Origin: Brevibacterium sanguinis
Lineage (GTDB): Bacteria > Actinomycetota > Actinomycetes > Actinomycetales > Brevibacteriaceae
Assembly (NCBI RefSeq): GCF_003315415.1
Contig: NZ_QNSB01000004.1
Span: forward strand, 62,001-126,000
Direction: 5' to 3'
DNA: 64,000 nucleotides
Position 1 is the stretch's first letter, and each line of letters starts with the position of its first letter. The position numbers and the translations under genes were made by a program. A model generated the notes under the pieces. That model searched no databases. It saw only the letters and a program-made list of their open reading frames with translations, and was not told the DNA's origin. Shown here one piece after another: positions 33,905 to 42,594 of the stretch.

Positions 33905-34357
33905 ATGTTCAAGGGCTTCAGGGACTTCATTCTGCAGGGCAATGTCGTCGAGCTCGCCACGGCCGTCATCATCGGCGGCGCATTCACCGCGATCGTCTCG
34001 GCGTTCTCCGACAAGATCATCAACCCGCTCATCGCCGCTTTCGGCAGCGCCGAAGGACCCGCTCTGTCCTTCCAGCTCAATCCCAACGTTCCGGAGTCGA
34101 CGATCGACATCGGCGCCGTGATCACCGCCGTCATCAACTTCCTCATCGTCGCGGCCATCGTCTACTTCATCATCATCGTGCCGATGAACAAGCTCAACGA
34201 TCTGCGCAAGCGCGGCGCTCCCGAGGAGGTCGTGCCTCCCACGGCTGAGGATCTGCTCGCCGACATCCGCGAGATCCTCCGCACCCAGGCAGCGGGCAGC
34301 TCGGCCGCCCCCGCCGATTCGACCGATCCTGGCGACGCTAACCGGCCTCGCCACTGA
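33905..34357 (+). CDS. mscL: Large-conductance mechanosensitive channel
   Basis: A 150-residue MscL protein. GFRDFILQGNVVELATAVII with GGAFTAIVSAFSDKIINPLI is the pore-lining first helix; ITAVINFLIVAAIVYFIIIV is the second; the cytoplasmic C-terminus ends in an amphipathic helix (AEDLLADIREILRTQ) and a disordered tail. It opens under membrane tension to release solutes on hypo-osmotic shock. ATG at 33905 is the usual family start (MFKGFRDF); GAAAGG lies about 10 nt upstream. Confidence 0.95.
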   Translation: MFKGFRDFILQGNVVELATAVIIGGAFTAIVSAFSDKIINPLIAAFGSAEGPALSFQLNPNVPESTIDIGAVITAVINFLIVAAIVYFIIIVPMNKLNDLRKRGAPEEVVPPTAEDLLADIREILRTQAAGSSAAPADSTDPGDANRPRH

Positions 34358-34383
34358 TCGATCGCACCTCGCCGCCGCACTGG

Positions 34384-34683
34384 CTACCAGTGCGGCGGTT
34401 TCTGCGTTCTGTAGTCGTCCGCGCTGAAACCCTCGTGTGCGGGATCGGCCTCGTTGCGCAGGGTCGCCCGGTACTCCCGCAGGATCCGCTCCAGGCGCGC
34501 CTTCTTCTCCGCCGGATCCTCGACGTCGCGGTCCCCGCCGCCATCCGAGCCCGGCTCACGGGCGTCGCCGCTGCCGCCGCCATCCGATTCCGACCGTGGA
34601 GTATCGCCGCCGGCATCCGGCTCCCGCCCGGGACCGTCGCCGCCGGCACCCCGCCCGGAAGCGTCGTCGGGCTCGTCAGGCAT
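34384..34683 (-). CDS. Small hypothetical protein overlapping the giant helicase-like gene
   Basis: A 99-residue protein: the first 55 residues are Gly/Asp/Glu-rich and disordered; the last 40 (KKARLERILREYRATLRNEA and GFSADDYRTQKPPHW) are charged, helical and end in PPHW. I recognise similar short proteins with a conserved C-terminus in related actinobacteria but no function. Its ATG at 34681-34683 overlaps the 3' end of the upstream 1615-residue gene by 8 nt, implying translational coupling and a possible joint role. Confidence 0.7.
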   Translation of the reverse strand: MPDEPDDASGRGAGGDGPGREPDAGGDTPRSESDGGGSGDAREPGSDGGGDRDVEDPAEKKARLERILREYRATLRNEADPAHEGFSADDYRTQKPPHW

Positions 34684-37600
34684 TGCCGCCAGAACTCCGC
34701 CGAGGTGACTCCGCGGGCTCCTCGTCCGTCTCCTCGACCGTCCGGGTCTCCCGGGTCTCGACGGCGGCGGACTGCTCGATGAGTCCCGCGTCCTCGAGCT
34801 CCTCGGCGCGGATCCTCCCCGTGTCGAAGGTGGGGATGATCTCCCCTTCGACGGGACTGTGGTGCGCGGACTCGGGGACGATCACCTCGGCGCCGGTGAC
34901 CCTCTTGGCCTGGGCGTGCCGTCTCCGGTAGCGGTCGACGGCGGCCTGGAGTCGCGAGTCGCCGCGCTGGGAGCTGCCCTTCTGCGCGAGCGCGGTGCGG
35001 AGGAGATCCTTGATCTCGGCATCGTTGCGGACGACGGAGTCCGACTGGATCCAGTCGATCATCGCGTCGAGCCCGGATTCCGAGTACTTGTGCATCGGCA
35101 GCCCTGGGACGAGCTTCGGCCGACTCCCGGTGCGGCCGACGACGACGGACGCGGCGCGGGCGGCGTTGAGGATCGCCTGCGGGCTCATCTTCTCCACGGC
35201 CCGGCGCCAGACGTCGTAGATCTTCTCGGTCTCGGCCTGCGGGTCGACGAAGGCATCGGTCGACCACACGCGCATGAACCGCCAGCCGCGGCGCTCGAGC
35301 TGCTCGGGCACGACCCTGTCGCGTTGGCGGATGCTGCGCACCGAGGCGTACTGCGGGCCGTCGCCGGACACGGCGATGATCATCCCGTGCTCGTCCTCGG
35401 CGGAGTTCGCGACGGCGAGGTCGATCCCGTTGTAGTGCTCGTGGGCGACGACGCCCAGCTGCAGCAGCCGGGAGGCGATGTCGTTGAACAGCGGGTCGTA
35501 GATCTCGCCGTGGGGGCCGGGCTGGGTGACGCCGCCGGCGGCGATCTCCTCGAGCAGTCGCGGCAGGAGCGCCGCTCCGCCGGTGAGTTTCGCCGGATCG
35601 AAGTCCTCGGCCTCGATGCTCGAGACCACGGTCAGCCGCTTCCTGGCCCGGGTCATCGTCGCGGCGAGGATCCGTTCGCCGTCGGGACCCGACAGCGCGC
35701 CGAGGTCGTGGATGACTCGTCCGTGGACGGTCCGGCCGTAGCCGAGCGTGAAGATCACGGCGTCGCGGGACATACCCTGGACGCGCTCGCAGTCGGTGAC
35801 GACGAACGGCTCCTTGCTCCCGTCGTTGAAGAACGCCGCGACGTAGGGCAGGTCCTTCATCGCCCGCGAGATCGCGGTGGCGACGCGCTGAGCGTGGTGG
35901 GGAGTGAGGGCGACGACGGCGAGGGACTCACGCGATCTCGTCCTCGCGTGCCGGAGCACGAGCTCGACGACGCGTTTGACCTCGGCGTCGGGACTCTCGA
36001 CCCGGCCGGTGCCGATGTCGGTGGGCCCGCGGCCGTCGGCGACGTACGAGAACTCGAGACCCGACCCCTCTCCGGTGTGGGCGGTGGGCAGGGTGGTGAT
36101 CGTCGAGTCGTAGAAGTGCCGGTTCGCCAGGTCGATGAGTCCGACGGGTGAGAGCCGGTAGGAGTTCGAGAGATTCATCCGCGGCAGGAACTCGCCGAGG
36201 CAGTCCTGCACCGAGGGCGGATGCTCGCTGTCATCGGGTCCCCAGCGGTCGACGGCGACGGTGAACGGGCGCGGACCGAGCAGCCGGGAGTCACCGAGGG
36301 AGATGATCTGCCGGGCGCGCGTGATCGTCGGCACCACGTCGGGGATCGAGAGCCGACCGGCGTCGGCGATGATGACCGCGTCGAAGAGGGGCAGCGCGGA
36401 GAAGAGCTCGGGCACGGTGAACGGGCTGGCCATCCACACCGGGGCCAGGGTCGTGAGCAGCTCGGGCGCCTTCGTCGACATCCGCTTGACGGAGGTGTGC
36501 GGCGAGAGCAGCTCCTGCTTGATGACGCCGGCGGAGATCGGGTCGTTCTCGATGCCGTGCTTCCACGACTGGGCATGGTTGTAGCGCAGGCGCTGCGCTC
36601 CGGCGGCGACATAGGCGCGGTCGTTCTCGCGGAACCCTTCGGCCACCTGGTGGAGCGCGGCACCGTCGTGCCGGCCCACCTGCGGGTCCTCGGTCGCCAT
36701 GGTCTGGAGCACCGAGGCCCAGTAGGCGAGGTCGAACTCGGGTCCGACGAGGCCGGTGTCGACCTTGCGCCGGCGCAGGTCGGTGAGCAGGTCGGAGAGT
36801 CCTTCGCCGCTGAGCTCACGCTGGAGGCGGGAGCGTTCGGGCAGCTCGGCGAGATTGTCCGTGTCGGCACCCATCGCCTCGCACCTGGCCTGCAGCTCCT
36901 CGATGAGCATCGAGCCGAGGTCTCCCCCGTCCGGGGTCGTCCTGAGCACGGGCGAGATCTTCGCGACGTCGGCCTCGACCCCCTGGAGGATCTCGTCGGC
37001 CTCGAGGACCCCGCGCGGGATCGTCGGTCGCCCGTCGTGGCCGGCGAGGTCGGCGAGGATCGTACGCTGCTCGCGGACGTCGACGAGGGCGGCGTGGAGA
37101 TCGCCGACGTCGGCGCCGGGGCGGAGGAACTCCTTCGCGGACTTCTTCAGACGCTTGCGATGGAGCATGCCCATCTCGACGCCCACCTCGGCGCGGTACT
37201 CCGGTGAGCCGGTGGCGGCGATGAGGTCGTCGAGACGGTGGTCGTAGACATCAGGGGCGAAGCTGTCGAGGGTCGTCCGCACCCGCAGCAGCACCTTGAT
37301 CGCCCGGGACCAGTCGTCGAGGTTGCGGCGGGGATTGAGCTTCGCCTTCGCGAGGACCGGTTCGACGGCCGCGACGAGGTCGGGGATCGTGCGCCCGAGT
37401 CGTTCGGCGACGGTCCGGGCGGCCTCGGCCTCCTCGACCGACTTGAGGTCGGCGCCGAACCACACGGTGTCCTCGACGTCGAGGGTGAAGGCGCCGAGGG
37501 CGGCCAGCTCGACGAGCTTCGCCCGCAGGGAGTTGCGGTGGTCCTCGCTCGCGCCGAGGATCTCGTCGCCGAATCGCACGGAGGTCTGGGGAGCGTCGTC

Positions 37601-39523
37601 TCCCGAGGTGAGCTCGGCGAGGTGCTGCATCGTCTCGTAGACGGAGACGTCCCAGGGCTTCCTCCTGCGGTGCAGCGAGCGCACGTGCTCGGCCAGCGTC
37701 TCCCGCTGGTCGTTGAGCTCGGTGAGCAGCCGGGACAGATCGGGGCGTTCGGCCTTCTCCGCCGAGGCGATGAGGCCGATGAGCTGCTTCCGGATGTGGT
37801 CGGAGTCCTCGCGGGTGTCGACGGCGAATCCCCCGAGCCCCACCTCGGCGAGGCGGGAGGAGAAGTCGTCGAGGGCGTCGGAGTTCTGCGCGAGGAACAG
37901 GACGCTCTTGCCGGTGTGGGCGAGCGTCGTAGCCACGGCGACGGCGACCTGGGTCGCACCCGTTCCGGGAGGGGTGTCGACGACGACGGACCGTCCGGAC
38001 ACGGCGGCGTCGACGACGGCCTGCTGGTCGCCGTCGACGTCGATGACGAGGAACTCCTCCTGCGGCCTGCGGTCGGGCAGGGGCGTGATCGGCTCCTGCA
38101 GGGCCGCGGGAACGACCTCGTCCGAGTCGGGACCGGTCGACCGGGACTCCGCGTCGTTCGACTGGGCCGCGTCGTTCGACTTGGGCGCGTCGTCCGACTG
38201 GGCCGCGTCGTTCGACTGGGGTGCGGGGTCGCTCGACCCGAGCTCGTCGTTCGATTCGGGCGCGCGGCCGCTCGGTTGCGCTGCATCACTTCGCTCGGCG
38301 ACAGGGCTCGCGGCCGGGCGATCGTCCCGGCTGTCGGCCTGGGCGGTGTCGCCGTCGGTGCGGTTCCCGGCGATGTCGATGCGAACCGTGGGCTCCCCCG
38401 GATCGTCCTCGTCAGCGTCCTGCGGGCCGGCCGAATCCGCGGACGCAGCCTCGGGTGAATCCGCGGACGAGTCCGCGCCCTCGGCCGAATCCTGGCCGGA
38501 GGCCACATCCCCAGTTGCCGCACGGTCAGCGGTGGCGGCAGCATCCTCGCCGGCGTCGTCGGTCGCGACGACACGGTCGTCGGCAGATGCCTGATCCTCC
38601 ACGCCCGCGTCGTCGGTCGTGGCGACGCTCTCGATCGCTGGCTTCGCTCCCGTCCCGGTGATCGCGGTGGCGACTGACCGGCTGCCGGAACCCGCTGCCG
38701 GGCTGCCGGCCGTCTCCCCGTCGGAGTCGTCTGCCGCGCGGCCCGACCCGGTCGCGCGGGCGACCGCCGGCTTGGGCGCATAGGCGGGGCCGCCGAGCGT
38801 GCGACGGACCTCCTCGTCTCCGGCGAGCGCCCGGAGCACGGGGTGCTGGGTCGGCAGATAGTCGGAGGTGAAGGGGGTGACGATGTTGGCGAAGGTGGAG
38901 ACGACGAAGCGGTGGTTGATCCGCAGTCCCGGAACCGGCTGTGCGAGGTCGCGGAGGCGGTCGAGCGCGGGGCCGGGGTCGAAGCCGTGCGGCCCTCCCG
39001 TCGCGTCGACCCAGTCGTCGACGGGCACCGTGAGGTCGTACACCTCGGCGAGGTGGTGGACGAGGGCGGGATTGATCATGATCTCGTCACCGAGGACGAT
39101 CTCGAAGTCCTCGACCCGGGAGCCGCGCGGGACCAGGGTGATGTGCCTCATGACCACTGGGGCGTTGAACTTGAACTTGGAGTCCTTCTCCGTCCACGAG
39201 GCGAAGCCGATCGCGAGGTGGGCCGTGCGGATGCCCCGCTCATTGTCGAGCTGTTCCGCCTTCGAGCGGATCGAGCGGGCGCGCCGGCGGGCGTCGGCGA
39301 GGATCTCGTGGTCGCGGATCAGGCTCGACAGCCGGGTCGCCCGGCCGGCGAGCAGCTGGGCCAGACCCGAGGGGTGGGCACCGGAGAGGTCGATGCTGCC
39401 GTCGCGCGAATCCCGGAAATGGAGCATGGTGTCGCGACCACCCAGGTGGGCGGCCTGCTCTTTCCACTCGGCATAGACTTCGCCGAGCTCGGGGCTCTGT
39501 TCGTCAACAACGGAATCTGGCAC
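34676..39523 (-). CDS. 1615-residue SF1 helicase-like protein with altered catalytic motifs
   Basis: Order: N-terminal ~250-residue domain; disordered acidic region (~255-500) with an 18-bp-repeat array; SF1 helicase-like core; PD-(D/E)xK (REase MTES_1575-like) domain near 1350-1420; charged tail. Helicase features include NSYRLSPVGLIDLANRHFYD, CERVQGMSRDAVIF and TMTRARKRLTVVSS. Walker A reads DTPPGTGATQ (518-524): A523 stands where Lys is expected. Walker B reads IIADAGRL: D1054-A1055 instead of DE. In the nuclease domain MIIAVSGDG has S1386 where family members have the catalytic Glu (AIECDG). RRGWRFMRVWSTDAF fits the family. GTG start 6 nt after TAGGGT. Probably an ATPase- and nuclease-impaired scaffold, which is inference. 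Confidence 0.8.
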   Translation of the reverse strand: MPDSVVDEQSPELGEVYAEWKEQAAHLGGRDTMLHFRDSRDGSIDLSGAHPSGLAQLLAGRATRLSSLIRDHEILADARRRARSIRSKAEQLDNERGIRTAHLAIGFASWTEKDSKFKFNAPVVMRHITLVPRGSRVEDFEIVLGDEIMINPALVHHLAEVYDLTVPVDDWVDATGGPHGFDPGPALDRLRDLAQPVPGLRINHRFVVSTFANIVTPFTSDYLPTQHPVLRALAGDEEVRRTLGGPAYAPKPAVARATGSGRAADDSDGETAGSPAAGSGSRSVATAITGTGAKPAIESVATTDDAGVEDQASADDRVVATDDAGEDAAATADRAATGDVASGQDSAEGADSSADSPEAASADSAGPQDADEDDPGEPTVRIDIAGNRTDGDTAQADSRDDRPAASPVAERSDAAQPSGRAPESNDELGSSDPAPQSNDAAQSDDAPKSNDAAQSNDAESRSTGPDSDEVVPAALQEPITPLPDRRPQEEFLVIDVDGDQQAVVDAAVSGRSVVVDTPPGTGATQVAVAVATTLAHTGKSVLFLAQNSDALDDFSSRLAEVGLGGFAVDTREDSDHIRKQLIGLIASAEKAERPDLSRLLTELNDQRETLAEHVRSLHRRRKPWDVSVYETMQHLAELTSGDDAPQTSVRFGDEILGASEDHRNSLRAKLVELAALGAFTLDVEDTVWFGADLKSVEEAEAARTVAERLGRTIPDLVAAVEPVLAKAKLNPRRNLDDWSRAIKVLLRVRTTLDSFAPDVYDHRLDDLIAATGSPEYRAEVGVEMGMLHRKRLKKSAKEFLRPGADVGDLHAALVDVREQRTILADLAGHDGRPTIPRGVLEADEILQGVEADVAKISPVLRTTPDGGDLGSMLIEELQARCEAMGADTDNLAELPERSRLQRELSGEGLSDLLTDLRRRKVDTGLVGPEFDLAYWASVLQTMATEDPQVGRHDGAALHQVAEGFRENDRAYVAAGAQRLRYNHAQSWKHGIENDPISAGVIKQELLSPHTSVKRMSTKAPELLTTLAPVWMASPFTVPELFSALPLFDAVIIADAGRLSIPDVVPTITRARQIISLGDSRLLGPRPFTVAVDRWGPDDSEHPPSVQDCLGEFLPRMNLSNSYRLSPVGLIDLANRHFYDSTITTLPTAHTGEGSGLEFSYVADGRGPTDIGTGRVESPDAEVKRVVELVLRHARTRSRESLAVVALTPHHAQRVATAISRAMKDLPYVAAFFNDGSKEPFVVTDCERVQGMSRDAVIFTLGYGRTVHGRVIHDLGALSGPDGERILAATMTRARKRLTVVSSIEAEDFDPAKLTGGAALLPRLLEEIAAGGVTQPGPHGEIYDPLFNDIASRLLQLGVVAHEHYNGIDLAVANSAEDEHGMIIAVSGDGPQYASVRSIRQRDRVVPEQLERRGWRFMRVWSTDAFVDPQAETEKIYDVWRRAVEKMSPQAILNAARAASVVVGRTGSRPKLVPGLPMHKYSESGLDAMIDWIQSDSVVRNDAEIKDLLRTALAQKGSSQRGDSRLQAAVDRYRRRHAQAKRVTGAEVIVPESAHHSPVEGEIIPTFDTGRIRAEELEDAGLIEQSAAVETRETRTVEETDEEPAESPRRSSGGNA
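38151..38222 (-). repeat. 18-bp tandem repeat, four copies, in helicase-like gene
   Basis: Units GCGTCGTTCGACTGGGCC and close variants at 38151-38168, 38169-38186, 38187-38204 and 38205-38222, with decayed copies beyond. In frame they encode SNDAAQ-type hexapeptides in the acidic linker. Confidence 0.93.
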
Positions 39524-39529
39524 AGTTCG

Positions 39530-39535
39530 ACCCTA
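39530..39535 (-). promoter_or_regulatory. -10 box TAGGGT of helicase-like gene, leaderless start
   Basis: Read on the minus strand: TAGGGT, 6 nt, GTG at 39523. Confidence 0.55.
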
Positions 39536-39595
39536 ACGAGAATCATCGCCGAATGGGTGCTGGCGCACCGTGGGCAATCGAGGTTTCTTCTACGC

Positions 39596-39601
39596 TACAC
39601 T
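39596..39601 (+). promoter_or_regulatory. Candidate -10 box of tRNA-Arg
   Basis: TACACT fits a -10 element about 92 nt upstream of the tRNA; no convincing -35 is seen, so confidence is low. Confidence 0.35.
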
Positions 39602-39692
39602 GGGTGATCGTGGTTCGAAATCGGCGCGGTCCGACCGTCTCGGACACGGTGCCCGGCACCCGAACCGCATCAGGTCGATGATCGACCGGACT

Positions 39693-39765
39693 GCCCCCGT
39701 AGCTCAGGGGATAGAGCACCGCTCTCCTAAAGCGGGTGTCGCGCGTTCGAATCGCGCCGGGGGCG
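39693..39765 (+). tRNA. tRNA-Arg (anticodon CCT)
   Basis: A 73-nt cloverleaf: acceptor GCCCCCG (39693-39699) pairs with CGGGGGC (39758-39764), discriminator G. D-arm GCTC/GAGC; anticodon stem CCGCT/AGCGG with loop CTCCTAA, giving anticodon CCT at 39726-39728, which reads AGG. T-stem GCGCG/CGCGC with loop TTCGAAT. The CCA is not encoded (CGCAG... follows). No integrase or attachment repeat flanks it. Confidence 0.97.
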
Positions 39766-39795
39766 CAGTGACCAGGGCAGACGCCGGACTCCTCA

Positions 39796-40458
39796 TCACC
39801 GTCCGGCGGCCCTGACGACGGCCTCGCCGATCGCCTCCCCGAGGACGCGGGCCCCCTGTTGTGTGGGATGGACGCCGTCGTCGCTCATCCCCGGGGCGAA
39901 GCGCTCTCCCTCATCGTCGCGCAGCGCCGCCGCCGCATCGACCCACACCCAGCCCTGCTCGCCGGCGAACCGCTCGAGGTGGGCGTTGAGCTCGACTGCG
40001 CTCCTGCTCGCCGAATCGATCGGCGGCACCGAGGACAGCACGACCGTGCCGACTCCCGCCTCCTCGGCGATGCGGTCGAGGTTGGCGCCGATCCGCTCGT
40101 GGCCGACCCAGCCGGCGTCGTTCGTTCCGGCGAGGATGACGAGGACGTCGGCATCGAGAGGCCCCTGCACACCGTGGGCCATCTGCTCGGTCGTCGCTCC
40201 CCATTCCGCCCAGCCGCCGACGAATTCGACCTCTGGCCCCACGGCATGGCTCACCCAGGAGCGGGGACCGGGCCGCCCGCCGGCCAGGTCGATGCTGTCC
40301 GCGGCGGTGATCGAGTCGCCCACAGCGGCCATCCTCACGGCCCCGTCGGCAGGCTCGGACAGCGGATGCGGGGACGGGGCGGGAGGTGCGGTGCAGCCGC
40401 CGAGGACGAGGCACGCCGCTGCCAACGCGGCGGGGATACCTGCGTGCCAGGACGCCAT
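39796..40458 (-). CDS. SGNH/GDSL hydrolase, predicted lipoprotein
   Basis: A 220-residue secreted esterase-like protein. A lipoprotein signal with lipobox LVLGGC (C22) is followed by a short Pro-rich linker. Block I AAVGDSIT carries nucleophile S49, block III GTND includes N113, and SDDGVHPT supplies D194 and H197. The protein would be anchored outside the membrane and hydrolyse an ester, possibly on envelope glycans or lipids. Overlaps nothing; it is downstream of, and on the same strand as, the universal stress gene's neighbour region, and convergent with the tRNA. Confidence 0.9.
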   Translation of the reverse strand: MASWHAGIPAALAAACLVLGGCTAPPAPSPHPLSEPADGAVRMAAVGDSITAADSIDLAGGRPGPRSWVSHAVGPEVEFVGGWAEWGATTEQMAHGVQGPLDADVLVILAGTNDAGWVGHERIGANLDRIAEEAGVGTVVLSSVPPIDSASRSAVELNAHLERFAGEQGWVWVDAAAALRDDEGERFAPGMSDDGVHPTQQGARVLGEAIGEAVVRAAGR

Positions 40459-40479
40459 GGGGCTGCGAGCGCTCCGAGA

Positions 40480-41544
40480 TCAGAGTCCGGGTTCGGCGTC
40501 CGTCTGCCCGTGCCGGCGCCTGTGCTGATCGCGGGCGACCCGCACGACCATCGTCGGGCACTGGGAGTACGGCAGCACCGACTGTGAGGTCGAACCGAGC
40601 AGGAGACCGGCGAATCCGCCTCTGCCCCGCGAACCGATGACGAGCACCTCGGCGGTGTCCGAGGCCCGGACGAGCACCTCGGCGGGCTGACCGTCGAAGA
40701 GGGTCCAGGTCACGTCGAGGTCGGGGAACTCCTCCTTGAGTCGCTGCTTGGCGACGACGAGCTTGTCGGCGGCCTCGTTGACCAGCCGTTCGAGATCGGC
40801 CGTGCTCGGCAGCCATTCCGGCCCGATGACGGTGGTGGTGACGACGGCGACGATGTGCAGCGGCGAGCCGCGGCGCACCGCCAGCCGCGCAGCCTTCCAC
40901 AGCGCCGGGGAGTCGGCACCGAGGGAATCGACGCCGACGACGACCTTCCCGTCGAACCGCAGGCCCTCGATCGCCTCGGCGTCGGGATCGTGCTCGGGTA
41001 CCTCGGCACCGTCGTGCCTGATGGGCCGCGACGAGGTGGGATGTGCGTCCCTGTGGACGCCGGGCTGCCAGGAGGCGGGAACGACGACGGTGGGGCACTT
41101 CGAGTGAGCGGGCAGGGCGCTCGAGACGGTGCCGAGGAGGCGACCGGCGAAACCGCCTCGCCCGCGGGAGCCGACGACGGCCAGGCACCCGGTCTTCGAT
41201 TCGTCGATGAGCACACCGGCCGCGTCGCCGATCTCGATGACCGCCTCGACGGGCACCCCGGCGGCCTTCACCTCGGCGGCGGCCTCCTTGAGCGTGTTCG
41301 TCACCGATGCCCGGATGGACGAGTCGTCGATCGGGACGTAGGAGACGTCGATGGCGGCCGCGGCGACGCTCGGAATCGTGTACGCACCGACGAGGCGGAT
41401 GGGCTTGCCGAGCGACTTCGCCTCGTTGATCGCCCAGGCCAGCGCGTTGCGGCTGGGAGGAGACCCATCGATGCCGACGATCACGGCCTCCGGCTCGACT
41501 GCCGGGCCCGTGCCGGTGTCCTGGGTGCGGTCCTGCTCGGTCAT
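40480..41544 (-). CDS. Tandem universal stress protein
   Basis: A 354-residue protein with two USP domains. Domain 1 has VGIDGSPPSRNALAWAINEA and SRGRGGFAGRLLGTVSSAL; domain 2 has VVGVDSLGADSPALWKAARL and SRGRGGFAGLLLGSTSQSVL, each giving the G-2x-G-9x-G(S/T) ATP-binding pattern. Such tandem USPs respond to hypoxia or stationary phase in actinobacteria. The domains are joined by a charged linker (RDAHPTSSRPIRHDGAE). ATG at 41544 has GAGGAG 7 nt upstream. The SGNH gene starts 21 nt downstream. Confidence 0.93.
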   Translation of the reverse strand: MTEQDRTQDTGTGPAVEPEAVIVGIDGSPPSRNALAWAINEAKSLGKPIRLVGAYTIPSVAAAAIDVSYVPIDDSSIRASVTNTLKEAAAEVKAAGVPVEAVIEIGDAAGVLIDESKTGCLAVVGSRGRGGFAGRLLGTVSSALPAHSKCPTVVVPASWQPGVHRDAHPTSSRPIRHDGAEVPEHDPDAEAIEGLRFDGKVVVGVDSLGADSPALWKAARLAVRRGSPLHIVAVVTTTVIGPEWLPSTADLERLVNEAADKLVVAKQRLKEEFPDLDVTWTLFDGQPAEVLVRASDTAEVLVIGSRGRGGFAGLLLGSTSQSVLPYSQCPTMVVRVARDQHRRRHGQTDAEPGL

Positions 41545-41691
41545 CGCAAGCTCCTCGTGTCGAAGCAACCTTCCGACCTCCACCCTAGAACAGATCGGAA
41601 GTGGGTGCGTCCAGCATGTCACATCGATCGTCGGAACGGGTCACGGTGCGGACACCGAAACGGCTCACTTCGCCAACGATCTCGACCCCTC

Positions 41692-42192
41692 TCAGGCGGC
41701 GTCGCCCAGGGCGAGGAACGGCCTCCACTGGTCGACCGGCTTGTCGATCCCGCGCATCCAGAACTGGCCGACACGCGGCTCCTGGGGACGGAAGCCCAGC
41801 TTCCAGCCGAGCTCGGACAGGGTCCGGTTCCCCTTCCGGTTGTTGCACTCCCGGCAGCAGGCGACGAGGTTCTCCCAGCTGTTGACTCCCCCGCGCGAGC
41901 GCGGCAGGACATGGTCGACGGTGCTCGCGGGCTTCGCGCAATATGCGCAGCGGTAGCCGTCGCGGCGGAGCACCCCGCGCCTCGACAGCGACACCCGACG
42001 GTCCCGCGGAGGCTTGACGTAGCGGGTGAGGAGGATGACCGAGGGCTGGTCGAGACTGACGTGCTGGGATCGCACCGGGGCGTCCTCGGCGGCGAGCACG
42101 GTCGCCTTCCCGGCGAGCACGAGCACCACGGCCCGGGTGAACGGGACCACGGACAGCGGTTCGTAGCCCGCATTGAGCACGAGGGTCTTCAT
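41692..42192 (-). CDS. HNH endonuclease family protein
   Basis: A 166-residue protein with a zinc-bound HNH motif: C82 and C85 in RCAYC, D93-H94 in TVDHVLPRSRGG, N108 in SWENLVACC and C113/C116 in CRECNNRKGN. The N-terminal 75 residues (VLNAGYEPLSVVPFTRAVVL) are typical of the widespread actinobacterial/cyanobacterial stand-alone HNH family. Function is unproven; nonspecific or structure-specific nuclease is plausible. GAGGAGGAG stands before the ATG. Preceded by a 402-nt spacer. Confidence 0.9.
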   Translation of the reverse strand: MKTLVLNAGYEPLSVVPFTRAVVLVLAGKATVLAAEDAPVRSQHVSLDQPSVILLTRYVKPPRDRRVSLSRRGVLRRDGYRCAYCAKPASTVDHVLPRSRGGVNSWENLVACCRECNNRKGNRTLSELGWKLGFRPQEPRVGQFWMRGIDKPVDQWRPFLALGDAA

Positions 42193-42594
42193 GTCGCACT
42201 CCTCCTCGTCGGGTCGCCGGCCGGCTGCGCGGCCGCTTCGGGGCAGAGGGAGTCAGGCGCGGACGAACGCCCGGAGAACGCAAAAGGCGCCGTGCCGCAG
42301 CACAACGCCTCGAACATGGACCTGGACGCAGATATGTACTCCGCGCCAGGGCCTGGAACGGTTATCCGGACTATTCGACCATGTCCCATCGGGTCTTCCC
42401 ATCACTCAAGGAACTCAATCTTCTCAAGGGTAACGCCGACATGGTGCTGTGATCGAATTCATACGGGTCGTTTCAGCGAAATTTCGGCCCGCGTTCACGA
42501 AGACGCTCCCCGCATCCGGACAGCCGGGGAACGCAGAAGCTCCCCGCCGCACTCGAGGACCGTCGAGCGAGGCGGGGAGCTTCGGGAAGGAGGA
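42193..42594. other. 402-nt spacer upstream of HNH gene
   Basis: The left half is GC-rich leader for the minus-strand HNH gene, with GAGGAGGAG next to its start. Around 42300-42480 the sequence is noticeably more AT-rich and has no convincing reading frame. The right end holds the terminator of the P60 gene. I recognise no riboswitch. Confidence 0.5.
42536..42583 (-). terminator. Terminator after NlpC/P60 gene
   Basis: GAAGCTCCCCGCC (42536-42548) and GGCGGGGAGCTTC (42571-42583) are perfect 13-bp inverted repeats, with an inner CTCGA/TCGAG stem, 12 nt after the gene's stop codon on the minus strand. Confidence 0.85.

Noticed and set aside
39693-39765. tRNA-Arg as integration site of a mobile element
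   Set aside because: No integrase, no repeated tRNA 3' end and no foreign gene block beside it.
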